A DNA stretch of 64,000 nt, taken from positions 1-64,000 of the forward strand of contig JAFGPS010000134.1 of the NCBI GenBank assembly GCA_016936075.1. The letters are read 5' to 3'. Shown here in pieces: positions 1 through 7,769 of the stretch (position 1 is its first letter; the number at the start of each line of letters is the position of its first letter). Made by a program: the position numbers and the translations under genes. The stretch comes from Sedimentisphaerales bacterium. GTDB lineage: Bacteria > Planctomycetota > Phycisphaerae > Sedimentisphaerales > Anaerobacaceae. Below the pieces are notes generated by a model. That model saw only the letters and a list, made by a program, of their open reading frames with translations, was not told the origin of the DNA and searched no databases.

Positions 1-1185
1 GCAGTGTATCAACAGGATGATTTCTTTGTTGATATCAAGACAAGATACGAGATTGATGATATTACGGAGTTTGTTATTAATCCGAGCTACCACAGGATTC
101 ATTTGAAAGAACAATCATGGATTTCTCAATATGGAGTCAATCATCTTCCGCCATTAGGCTCACGAAGCGGACAGGACTCAATTGAAAACCACTGGCAGCT
201 AAAATCCTATATTGATCGAGAATTATCCGAGAACCTGGATACGATGCTCGGTATAGATTTACTTTTTGCAGACTTCCAGCAGGCTGACGGACTTGTTGTT
301 CAGGACGGCAACACCGTACAGATTATACCGGAGCGATACGAACTTGGGACTTGGCCGATTATGGGGGCTTTTTGGCAGGTTTCGTGGCATCCAATTGAAA
401 AGCTGGATATTACGGCAGGTTTACGGTTTGATGATTTTGATGATCAGGGTAATTCTAAATTAACATCACGGCTTGGCGCGGTTTATACCGTTAATGATAA
501 CTGGACTGTAAAAGCTTTGTATGGAGAGTCGTATTTATCACCACAGTGGGAACATACGAAGATGAATCCGAATTATTTTGCGTTTGTTTCCAATCCAAAT
601 CTCGATCCAGAAGAATTGCAAAGTACAGATTTTATTGTCCAGTATCAAAAAGAAAATATTTCCGGATGGGTGGATGTTTTTATACATGAAATCGATGGAA
701 TAATTACACCGGTTACACAAGCTGGCAAGCAAATCTATACGAACCTTGGCCGAAGTCAGTACTGGGGAACAGAGACCGGATTTAATGTTGATATAACTAA
801 AAAGTGGCGGGCTTTCGGGTCGTATAGTTTTGTGGACGATACAGGCAGAAGTGATGACCAGTTTACACAGAACGGTAAGATTAAGAATGTGCCGCAGCAT
901 GTATATCGTTATGGATTAAGGTATCAGCCATTTAAAGAAATGACAATGTCACTATGGGGACGCTCTTATTCGGAAGTTCAAACAAGTGATTCAGTAACAG
1001 GTGATACAAAAATTGCACCATGGACAAGTCTTGATTTTACGACTACATACGCGAAGAAAAATTATGAGCTGCAGTTTAAGGTTATTAATCTATTGGATGA
1101 AGAATACGAAGTCGGAGGCACAGTAACACGACCTTTGCCGCGATATGAACGCGGATTTGTATTTTCTTTATTGTACCGTTTTTAG
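1..1185 (+). CDS. TonB-dependent outer-membrane receptor, C-terminal part (5' truncated by window)
   Basis: The reading frame is open from the first base, so the N-terminal plug domain lies upstream of the window. The visible 394 residues alternate aromatic and polar residues as in outer-membrane beta-strands. They contain the receptor-like stretch YGESYLSPQ...NPNLDPEE and end in ...LLYRF, the terminal aromatic expected for insertion by the BAM machinery. Family knowledge: such barrels import siderophores, cobalamin, metals or glycans using TonB energy. The substrate cannot be told from this half. The next gene on the same strand begins 105 bases downstream behind its own promoter-like sequence. 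Confidence 0.85.
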   Translation, partial: AVYQQDDFFVDIKTRYEIDDITEFVINPSYHRIHLKEQSWISQYGVNHLPPLGSRSGQDSIENHWQLKSYIDRELSENLDTMLGIDLLFADFQQADGLVVQDGNTVQIIPERYELGTWPIMGAFWQVSWHPIEKLDITAGLRFDDFDDQGNSKLTSRLGAVYTVNDNWTVKALYGESYLSPQWEHTKMNPNYFAFVSNPNLDPEELQSTDFIVQYQKENISGWVDVFIHEIDGIITPVTQAGKQIYTNLGRSQYWGTETGFNVDITKKWRAFGSYSFVDDTGRSDDQFTQNGKIKNVPQHVYRYGLRYQPFKEMTMSLWGRSYSEVQTSDSVTGDTKIAPWTSLDFTTTYAKKNYELQFKVINLLDEEYEVGGTVTRPLPRYERGFVFSLLYRF

Positions 1186-1202
1186 TTGAAGTAATAAAAA
1201 TA

Positions 1203-1231
1203 TTGACGTTAGAGCGGTTATTACAGATAAT
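1203..1231 (+). promoter_or_regulatory. Sigma-70-like promoter upstream of the DUF134 gene
   Basis: TTGACG at 1203-1208 and GATAAT at 1226-1231 are separated by exactly 17 bases, close to the vegetative consensus. The element lies between the stop of the TonB receptor and the ATG at 1291, giving a leader of about 50 bases. Prediction from consensus only. Confidence 0.55.
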
Positions 1232-1290
1232 ACATAATATCTGAATAATCGAATTTAAGGTTGCCAGAATATTTATAACCAATAAAAACT

Positions 1291-1671
1291 ATGCCCAGAC
1301 CAGAAAAATTTAGAAGAATATGTCAAAAACCAGCAGCTAATTACTATAAGCCGCGAGGAATTCCTCTATCTGCTTTGGAACTGGTTACTCTGACTTTCGA
1401 TGAGCTTGAAGCTGTTCGATTGGCCGATATGGAAGGACTGTATCAGGAACAGGCGGCGGAGGAAATGCACGTTTCACGCCAGACTTTCGGTAGAATAATA
1501 GAATCGGCGCATAAGAAAATCGCGGATGCACTCGTAAATGGAAAAGCACTTTCCATTGAAGGCGGCAATATTAAAATTGATGATTCAAACACAGATAGAA
1601 ATTCATCTGAATTTACACGCAATTGTTTTCGAACCGGACGACATGGTCACAGAAGAGGTCAAGGCGAATAA
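1291..1671 (+). CDS. DUF134 family putative DNA-binding protein
   Basis: This 126-residue protein starts MPRPEKFRRI, typical of DUF134. A sigma-70 region-4-like helix-turn-helix follows (about residues 40-80: ELEAVRLADMEGLYQEQAAEEM then HVSRQTFGRII). The C-terminus is short, basic and poorly conserved. Family members are small presumed transcription regulators, often near redox or metal genes; their ligands are not established. The gene is convergent with the radical SAM gene, with only 6 bases between the stop codons. No strong ribosome binding site is visible before the ATG, but the conserved MPRP start supports this position. Confidence 0.85.
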   Translation: MPRPEKFRRICQKPAANYYKPRGIPLSALELVTLTFDELEAVRLADMEGLYQEQAAEEMHVSRQTFGRIIESAHKKIADALVNGKALSIEGGNIKIDDSNTDRNSSEFTRNCFRTGRHGHRRGQGE

Positions 1672-1677
1672 TCTACG

Positions 1678-2733
1678 TTATAATTCGAAGCCTGCGATTG
1701 CAGTTTTACAGTTTGGGCATTTAGAATCTTTTATGTTATTTGCTACAATTCGATAACCTGTACGTTCTATTAGTAATTGATTGCATTTATAGCAAAACGT
1801 GCTTTCTGATTTCGAGCCGAATACATTTCCTATATAAATATAATGCAGACCGGCGGATTTACCTATTTCGTAAGCTATCTCAAGGCTCTCAGTCGGAGTG
1901 GGCATAGAATCGAGATGTTTATACTGTGGATGAAATCTGCTAATGTGCCAGGGGATATCCGGACCAGCGTTATTAACAATAAAGTCAGCGAGCTTTTGTA
2001 ATTCTTCTTCGGAATCGTTTTCGCCGGGAATCAGCAGTGTAGTAATTTCCATCCAGATATTTGTTTCTTTGGCGATGTAGGAAATAGTATCGAGTACAGG
2101 CTGCAATCGGCTTTTGCAGAGACGATGATAAAAATCTTCGCTGAATGCTTTCAGGTCAACGTTTATTCCATCGAGCCAGTTTGACGCAAAGTCGATAGCT
2201 TCTGTGGTCATAAAACCATTACTCACAAAAACATTTGCGAGACCTTGTTCTTTTGCGAGTTGGCCGCAATCATTGCATAATTCCATGAATATAGTCGGCT
2301 CAGTATAAGTATAGGCAATACTTTTGCATCCATCGCGTTTGGCGGCGGCTATGATTGTTTCAGGACTTATTGACTGGCCTTTGATTGCTCCGTCTTCGAT
2401 AGCCGCTTGGCTTATCTGCCAGTTCTGGCAAAATTCACATTGGAAATTACAGCCCATCGTAGCGATAGAGAAACTTTGCGAGCCGGGCAGGAAATGGAAA
2501 AGCGGTTTTTTTTCGATAGGGTCAGGATTGGCTGAAATTAATTTATCGTAGTTAAGCGAATATAAAGTGCCATCGATATTTTTACGTACGCAGCACTTTC
2601 CTGTTTTGCCGTTATTAATCACACATCGCCAGTTACAGAGCCTGCATTGGACCTTTTCCTGTTCGTTTAGAGGCTCCCAAAGAACCGCTTTTTTAAGATT
2701 TTCTTTTCTTGATTCCATAAAAACCTTTGTCAT
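1678..2733 (-). CDS. amrS: AmmeMemoRadiSam system radical SAM enzyme
   Basis: The 351-residue protein has the radical SAM cluster motif CNFQCEFC (C95, C99, C102) and a cysteine-rich N-terminal segment (C30, C33, C37, C47, C48). It continues with the characteristic AYTYTEPTIFME and FVSNGFMT stretches. This is the PflA-like radical SAM member of the AmmeMemoRadiSam group, whose biochemical role is not settled. The usual partners (AMMECR1-like and Memo-like proteins) are not in this window. An alternative start is the ATG at 2718, which has AAAGG a few bases upstream; the start at 2733 has only a weak site. It is transcribed toward the DUF134 gene. Confidence 0.88.
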   Translation of the reverse strand: MTKVFMESRKENLKKAVLWEPLNEQEKVQCRLCNWRCVINNGKTGKCCVRKNIDGTLYSLNYDKLISANPDPIEKKPLFHFLPGSQSFSIATMGCNFQCEFCQNWQISQAAIEDGAIKGQSISPETIIAAAKRDGCKSIAYTYTEPTIFMELCNDCGQLAKEQGLANVFVSNGFMTTEAIDFASNWLDGINVDLKAFSEDFYHRLCKSRLQPVLDTISYIAKETNIWMEITTLLIPGENDSEEELQKLADFIVNNAGPDIPWHISRFHPQYKHLDSMPTPTESLEIAYEIGKSAGLHYIYIGNVFGSKSESTFCYKCNQLLIERTGYRIVANNIKDSKCPNCKTAIAGFEL

Positions 2734-2831
2734 TGTTCTTTATTTTCAGTACTCTAATATATAGAATATTAGAAATTTGTGCAATTGTAACATAATTAAT
2801 ATTGCTTAAAAATAATCAGGGAGGAATACTT

Positions 2832-3791
2832 ATGAAAGCGATTGTATATAAAGAATATGGACCACCGGAAGTGCTTCATATAGAGGAAGTTGAAAAGCCT
2901 GTACCGAAAGATAATGAAATACTTATAAAAGTTCATGCTGCGGCAGTAACATCAGGTGACGTAAGGCTTAGAAAAGCAGACCCGTTTATAGCCAGATTTT
3001 TCAATGGTTTGACAAAGCCGAAAAATACTATACTTGGAGTAAATTTTGCAGGGAAAATTGAAGAAACTGGTAACAACGTCACTCAGTTCAAGGAGGGTGA
3101 TGAGGTTTTTGGTTCTACTGTTTCTGGATTTGGCGCTTACGCGGAATATGTTTGCATATCAGAAGATGGAGTATTAGCAAAGAAAACTGCTAATATAACT
3201 TTTCAGGAAGCCGCTGCCGTACCTTTCGGAGCGTTGACATCATTACATTTTCTTAGGAAGGCAAATATACGGCAAGGGCAAAAAGTTCTTATATACGGCG
3301 CTTCCGGAAGTTTAGGAACAGCCGCGATACAACTTGCCAAATATTTCGGAGCAGAGGTTACAGGATTGTGCAGTACGGCTAATTTGGAATTAGTAAAATC
3401 TCTCGGAGCTGATAAAGTCATTGATTATACGAAAGAAGATTTTACGAAGAGTAACCAGGCATGGGATATTATCTTTGATACAGTTGGTAAGAGTCCTTTT
3501 TTTGCCTGTGTTAAAAAACTGAACGAAAAAGGAATTTATCTCAGGTCTGTTCATATTAATATGTCATCTCTCGTTCGTGGATTATGGACAAATTTGACAA
3601 GCAATAAAAAAGTAATTGGCGGAATGGCCGGCGAGAGTAAAGAAGATTTGCTTTTTATAAATGAACTTATTGAGAGCGAAAAGTATAAGCCGGTTATTGA
3701 TAAAAGTTATTCTTTTGAGCAAATTGCCCAAGCTCATGAATATGTCGATAAAGGTCACAAAAAAGGAAACGTGGTTATTACGATAGAATAA
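2832..3791 (+). CDS. Zinc-independent MDR-family NAD(P)H:quinone oxidoreductase-like protein
   Basis: The protein is a medium-chain dehydrogenase/reductase. The N-terminal GroES-like fold starts MKAIVYKEYGPPEVL. The Rossmann part carries VLIYGASGSLGTAAIQLAKYFGAEVTG, a nucleotide-binding loop (about residues 145-175). The structural zinc cysteines of classical alcohol dehydrogenases are absent, which points to the quinone oxidoreductase/enoyl reductase branch. The ATG at 2832 is preceded by CAGGGAGGAAT, a strong ribosome binding site; an in-frame TTG at 2802 is less likely. The substrate is unknown. The methyltransferase gene follows after 34 bases and may be cotranscribed. Confidence 0.85.
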   Translation: MKAIVYKEYGPPEVLHIEEVEKPVPKDNEILIKVHAAAVTSGDVRLRKADPFIARFFNGLTKPKNTILGVNFAGKIEETGNNVTQFKEGDEVFGSTVSGFGAYAEYVCISEDGVLAKKTANITFQEAAAVPFGALTSLHFLRKANIRQGQKVLIYGASGSLGTAAIQLAKYFGAEVTGLCSTANLELVKSLGADKVIDYTKEDFTKSNQAWDIIFDTVGKSPFFACVKKLNEKGIYLRSVHINMSSLVRGLWTNLTSNKKVIGGMAGESKEDLLFINELIESEKYKPVIDKSYSFEQIAQAHEYVDKGHKKGNVVITIE

Positions 3792-3825
3792 TACACACTA
3801 ACCAAACGAAGCTATTTTAGGAGTA

Positions 3826-4686
3826 ATGATGCATAAAGAAAAACCGAGCAGAACAGCTTGTAAGGTTGCTTTGAATATTATTACTCTCGGTGTAAAAGAT
3901 GGAATGGAAAAAATCCTTCCTCCAGGTATTGTGGAAGCTACGGAAAAACTGCTCCTTGCTTCAGAGGCAACTCGACCCGGATTTGTGAAATGGGCCAATT
4001 CTCAAAGAGCAGTTTCAATATATGAGAAATTTGACTGGATGATGCCGGGACAGTTTGAAGCCTTCGCTTATAGAAAAGCTTTCTGTGAAAAACAGGTCAT
4101 TGATGCAATTAATGAAGGTGCAACCCAAGTTCTCGTTCTCGGGGCTGGTTACGATACTATGGGCTGGAGGCTGGCGCCGAAGTATCCTGAAGTTAAGTTT
4201 TTTGAAATTGACCATCCGGCTACTGCTACTCTCAAAGCTAAAGGAATTAAAATGATGGGAGAACGAAAAAATCTGCACTTAATTGCGGAGGACCTTGGCA
4301 AAAGTAAATTGGAAGATGTACTCAATGCATCTGAATTCTGGAATACTAATGCAAAATCATTAATAATTGCAGAGGGACTTTTGGAATATCTTACCCCTGA
4401 AGCAGTCAGGGATTTATTCAATCAATGTAATTTAGTTACCGATTCCGGCAGCCGGATTGCTTTTACTTTTATCCCTACTGGTTCAGATGGCAAACCTGAT
4501 GCCGGTCCCAAAACCAAATTAGTATTATGGATTCTAAAGATGGGAGGCGAGCCCTGGCTCTGGAGTATCTCGCCTGAAGATATTGGAAGTTTCCTTGAAG
4601 ATTTGGGATGGGAATACAAATCTGATTTACTTGAATCGAAAGAAAGACACGGAGTGGAATTCTACGGTGTAGCTGAAAAAGAGTGA
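3826..4686 (+). CDS. Class I SAM-dependent methyltransferase, PPM/leucine carboxyl methyltransferase-like
   Basis: The 286-residue protein has a SAM-binding motif I, VLVLGAGYDTMGWRL (about residues 104-118), then FFEIDHPAT as the acidic loop of motif II. This pattern is characteristic of the leucine carboxyl methyltransferase-like family (TIGR00027-type O-methyltransferases). LIIAEGLLEYLTPEAV is the family motif around the catalytic pocket. The start has AGGAG two bases before ATGATG; initiation could be at either ATG (3826 or 3829). The acceptor is not predictable. No membrane segments or signal peptide are seen, so it is probably cytosolic. Confidence 0.85.
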   Translation: MMHKEKPSRTACKVALNIITLGVKDGMEKILPPGIVEATEKLLLASEATRPGFVKWANSQRAVSIYEKFDWMMPGQFEAFAYRKAFCEKQVIDAINEGATQVLVLGAGYDTMGWRLAPKYPEVKFFEIDHPATATLKAKGIKMMGERKNLHLIAEDLGKSKLEDVLNASEFWNTNAKSLIIAEGLLEYLTPEAVRDLFNQCNLVTDSGSRIAFTFIPTGSDGKPDAGPKTKLVLWILKMGGEPWLWSISPEDIGSFLEDLGWEYKSDLLESKERHGVEFYGVAEKE

Positions 4687-4753
4687 TATAAGGATAACCA
4701 TAAGCTATTTTATAGTAATTCTAGTCTTTTAATAAATTTAGTCGCGAGAAATA

Positions 4754-4782
4754 TTGACATCTCCTTAAATGTTATATATTAT
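4754..4782 (+). promoter_or_regulatory. Sigma-70-like promoter of the esterase/beta-helix gene
   Basis: TTGACA at 4754-4759 and TATTAT at 4777-4782 are separated by 17 bases, a near-consensus promoter. It lies about 60 bases before the ATG at 4841. It is the best sigma-70 match I found in the window and suggests the secreted enzyme is transcribed independently of the methyltransferase. Confidence 0.65.
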
Positions 4783-4840
4783 ACAAAATAGATATTATCT
4801 GTTATGAATATCGTTTGAGAGAACTGTGAGGAGAATAATC

Positions 4841-7066
4841 ATGCTTAAATGGAAATGCTTGTTTATCGCTTTTGTATTGTGCTTTATTTCTCAATTCATA
4901 TATGCTCAACAATTCGAAATGATACACGACGGCGTTACCCGAACATATGTAGTTTACGAACCAAATAACCTGGAAGCGAATCCGAATGGTTATCCTCTTA
5001 TTGTTGCTTTGCATGGTGCAGGTTCTGACGGTATTACAATGATTGGTACAGCATTTTTGGGTCAAAAAGCAACAAAAGAAAAGTTCATTGTCGCATCTCC
5101 CGATTCGTTGCGCTATCCAATGGCTTGGTGGAACGCCGGTGATGGTTATGAAGAAATCACTGGTGGTACTGATGACCTTGGTTTTATATCCGCCCTAATA
5201 GATAAGATGATTGCAGAATATAATATTGATCCAACAAGAGTATATATTATGGCCCATTCGAATGGTTCAATGATGGCATATCGTGTCGTTGCGGAATTAT
5301 CTCATAAAATTGCTGCAATGGCAGTAAATTCAGGCCAAATGGTATATGACTTCGAAAAATGCAATCCCGAATACTCTGTCCCAATTATGCACTTTCATGG
5401 CCTCGAAGATCCGATATGTCCCTTTGAAGGCGGGGAAAACGAGCAGATAATTCTACCTCCAGTAGAAGATGTGATAGAATTTTGGAGTCAGTTGAATGAT
5501 TGTTATTCAAATCCTTATACAATATTGGATTCAAATGGTATTCTTGGAAGAAAATGGGATAGCTTTGACGGAAACGGAGATGTAATATTTTATACAATCG
5601 AAGGATGGGGACATCCATGGCCCCGCAAAGATGAGCCTGGAATAGATACGACTGATGTCATGTGGGATTTCTTGAAACAGTATCGAAGAGTTATCGAGAT
5701 AGATTCTAACGATTGGTATGTTGACCCGAATGGGAGTAATACAGGTGATGGTTCGCAGGAAAATCCGTGGGATTTGATAACCGCGTTTTCACATGGAAGT
5801 ATCAGTCCCGGTGACACAGTATGGCTGAATGGCGGCTTATATACCGGGCCTTTTACGAAAGACTCGAATTTAGCTGGAACTGAATATGCTCCAATCAAAT
5901 ACAGAGCTATGCCCGGCCAGCGAGTTATACTTACAACATATGATCCAAATAATCCTGCTTTGATGAATAAAGCGGATTATATCTGGTTCTGGGGGATAGA
6001 AATATCAGGTGAAAATCTTGAGCATACAGATATATATGATGTGTCAGGTATTAAGCAGGAATCTGTCACTGGCGCAAAGTATATAAATATGATAGTTCAT
6101 GACTGGTCAAATGGTTCTGGATTTGATACGGGTTTCAATGGTACTGAACTGTCTGGCTGCATATCTTATAGAAACTATAAAGGTTTTTATGGTCTAAATG
6201 ACGTAAACGATTCTTCAGAAAACTTTCCATGGTTAAGGTACTATGATTGTATCGCTTTTGATAATAATAGAAATGACTTTATACATATTGGTGAATCTCA
6301 TCAGTTGTCTAATATTCTACATCGAGGATGTGTTGCTTATGGTAATACCATTTTACCAGAGTTCTTGCTGGGGAGTAACCAGTTTGATGATAATTTAGTA
6401 ATGCAGGAATGTTTCTCTTATTCACCGCCTGATTCTTCTACTAACACATCGGTTTGGTGGACCGCTCGGTCGCCAATGGACGGCGTGGTCACGATTGAAA
6501 ATAACACATTTGTTGGAGGGGGCCATGGTACAACTATTGACGGCTGGGAACAAATTACTTTTACAGGCAATTTATGCTATACGGCAGATGGATATTTGCT
6601 TGATATTGGAATAACTGGAGATGTGAGTAACTGCACGATTAACGAGAACATATATTTTCAGGGCTCGGATAAATTCTGTTACAACGAAGGTGTGCATTAT
6701 AATACACTTGAATCATGGCAGGCCGCTACTGGTTGGGACGCAAATAGTATTCAGATTTCAGGTAGGCCGGATGCGCCGTGGATTAATTTGAGAGTCAATA
6801 AATATGAGCCGGGCCGGGCTCACTTGATAGTCTATGACTGGCCGAAATTTGAAACTATTATAGTTGATATGAATGATTTATGGCCCCAAGATGGGACTCT
6901 TGAAGAAGGTCAGGAATATCGATACAGAATTGTCAATGTTGAAGATATCTGGGGCGAACCTGTCGTAGAGGAATTTTTGACCGATGGTTCTATTGTTGTG
7001 CCCATGCAAGGAATATACTCACCTGAGTGTGTCTGCTATATAGTAACACGCGAAATTATCGATTAA
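4841..7066 (+). CDS. Secreted CE1/PHB-depolymerase-like esterase fused to a right-handed beta-helix domain
   Basis: A signal peptide (MLKWKCLFIAFVLCFISQF, cleavage likely after IYA) is followed by an alpha/beta-hydrolase of the feruloyl esterase/PHB-depolymerase (LpqC-like) type. It shows the oxyanion HGAGSDG, nucleophile elbow AHSNGS (S140), acid region HGLEDP and catalytic histidine region GWGHPWP. From about residue 290 (WYVDPNGSNTGDGS) a parallel beta-helix of the polysaccharide lyase/glycosidase type runs to about 620. A beta-sandwich-like tail (WINLRVNKYEPG...) follows. A GTG at 4826 is in frame, but GAGGAGAA at 4828-4835 places the ATG at 4841. The likely role is deacylation or deferuloylation of a plant or algal polysaccharide outside the cell; the helix may be catalytic or binding. 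A diverged copy of the tail lies at 10742-11107. Confidence 0.8.
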   Translation: MLKWKCLFIAFVLCFISQFIYAQQFEMIHDGVTRTYVVYEPNNLEANPNGYPLIVALHGAGSDGITMIGTAFLGQKATKEKFIVASPDSLRYPMAWWNAGDGYEEITGGTDDLGFISALIDKMIAEYNIDPTRVYIMAHSNGSMMAYRVVAELSHKIAAMAVNSGQMVYDFEKCNPEYSVPIMHFHGLEDPICPFEGGENEQIILPPVEDVIEFWSQLNDCYSNPYTILDSNGILGRKWDSFDGNGDVIFYTIEGWGHPWPRKDEPGIDTTDVMWDFLKQYRRVIEIDSNDWYVDPNGSNTGDGSQENPWDLITAFSHGSISPGDTVWLNGGLYTGPFTKDSNLAGTEYAPIKYRAMPGQRVILTTYDPNNPALMNKADYIWFWGIEISGENLEHTDIYDVSGIKQESVTGAKYINMIVHDWSNGSGFDTGFNGTELSGCISYRNYKGFYGLNDVNDSSENFPWLRYYDCIAFDNNRNDFIHIGESHQLSNILHRGCVAYGNTILPEFLLGSNQFDDNLVMQECFSYSPPDSSTNTSVWWTARSPMDGVVTIENNTFVGGGHGTTIDGWEQITFTGNLCYTADGYLLDIGITGDVSNCTINENIYFQGSDKFCYNEGVHYNTLESWQAATGWDANSIQISGRPDAPWINLRVNKYEPGRAHLIVYDWPKFETIIVDMNDLWPQDGTLEEGQEYRYRIVNVEDIWGEPVVEEFLTDGSIVVPMQGIYSPECVCYIVTREIID

Positions 7067-7180
7067 TAACAAATTACATCTTTCAAATATAATTTCCAGA
7101 AACTACATAAAAAATAATGAAATTATTTAGTGATATATACATTTTTTAAATTTTCGCTATTTAAGTCACACTTAAAATAT

Positions 7181-7216
7181 AACTGTAGAAAAACACTATA
7201 GTTAGACACTTTTTTT
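7181..7216 (+). terminator. Possible terminator, or second BlaI-like palindrome
   Basis: AACTGTAG (7181-7188) and CTATAGTT (7196-7203) form an 8-bp stem with one G-T pair around a 7-base loop. A T7 run lies at 7210-7216. It could end the esterase transcript, although the stem is AT-rich. The half-sites also resemble the BlaI-type operator at 7298-7321, so a regulatory role is possible. The rest of the 7067-7292 gap is very AT-rich with nothing else recognisable. Confidence 0.35.
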
Positions 7217-7292
7217 AAATATCCAATATCTGATTTCTGGTTTCATAAAATCTAAATTATAACCTTTTTTTAATCATCTACTGGTTTTACCG

Positions 7293-7321
7293 TTGACAAA
7301 CTACGGGTTATGCCGTAGTTT
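7293..7321 (+). promoter_or_regulatory. BlaI-family operator overlapping the promoter of blaI-M56
   Basis: A perfect inverted repeat AAACTACGG-N6-CCGTAGTTT spans 7298-7321. It begins on the last base of a consensus -35 box TTGACA (7293-7298). Binding here would block RNA polymerase. The position 52 bases before the ATG of a BlaI/MecI/CopY-type repressor is the classic autoregulated arrangement. No equally clear -10 box is visible; TTTATA or TATATT just downstream are candidates. Confidence 0.7.
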
Positions 7322-7373
7322 ATATTTTAGTTTGGAAAAATAAATTTTTGCGAATATTAATGGAGATATTATA

Positions 7374-7769
7374 ATGGCAAGACCACGTCATAAAAATCCA
7401 ACACCATCTGAACTGGAAATCCTGCAGATTATATGGGAAAATGGACCGTGTACCGTAAGAGATGTTATGAATATCCTCAAATCCACAAAGTCGCGTGCTT
7501 ATACTTCAGTCATGAGTCTTATGAATGTTATGGCTGAAAAAGGCATGCTAAAAGCAAAGCCAGAAGGTAGAGCTTTTATATATTCTGCAAGTATTTCCCA
7601 GGATAAAACTCAATCCCAAATGTTAAAAGATATTTTAAATAGAGTATTCGATGGTTCAGCAAGTTCACTTGTCAGCCATTTACTAAATCAGGCCGAACCG
7701 GATGGCCAGGAACTAAAAGAAATACATAAAACTATTACTGAGTTTGCTCGAAAGAAAGGGGAGAAATAA
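7374..7769 (+). CDS. BlaI/MecI/CopY family transcriptional repressor
   Basis: The 131-residue protein is a penicillinase-repressor-type winged helix: PTPSELEILQIIWENGPCTVRDV then SRAYTSVMSLMNVMAEKGML (about residues 10-60). A dimerisation/cleavage tail containing SSLVSHLLN follows. Members bind palindromic operators as dimers and are inactivated by proteolysis triggered by a partner M56 membrane protease. That partner starts at the overlapping TAATG (shared base 7769), so the two are translationally coupled. The inducing signal need not be a beta-lactam because the partner lacks a penicillin-binding sensor domain. Confidence 0.92.
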   Translation: MARPRHKNPTPSELEILQIIWENGPCTVRDVMNILKSTKSRAYTSVMSLMNVMAEKGMLKAKPEGRAFIYSASISQDKTQSQMLKDILNRVFDGSASSLVSHLLNQAEPDGQELKEIHKTITEFARKKGEK

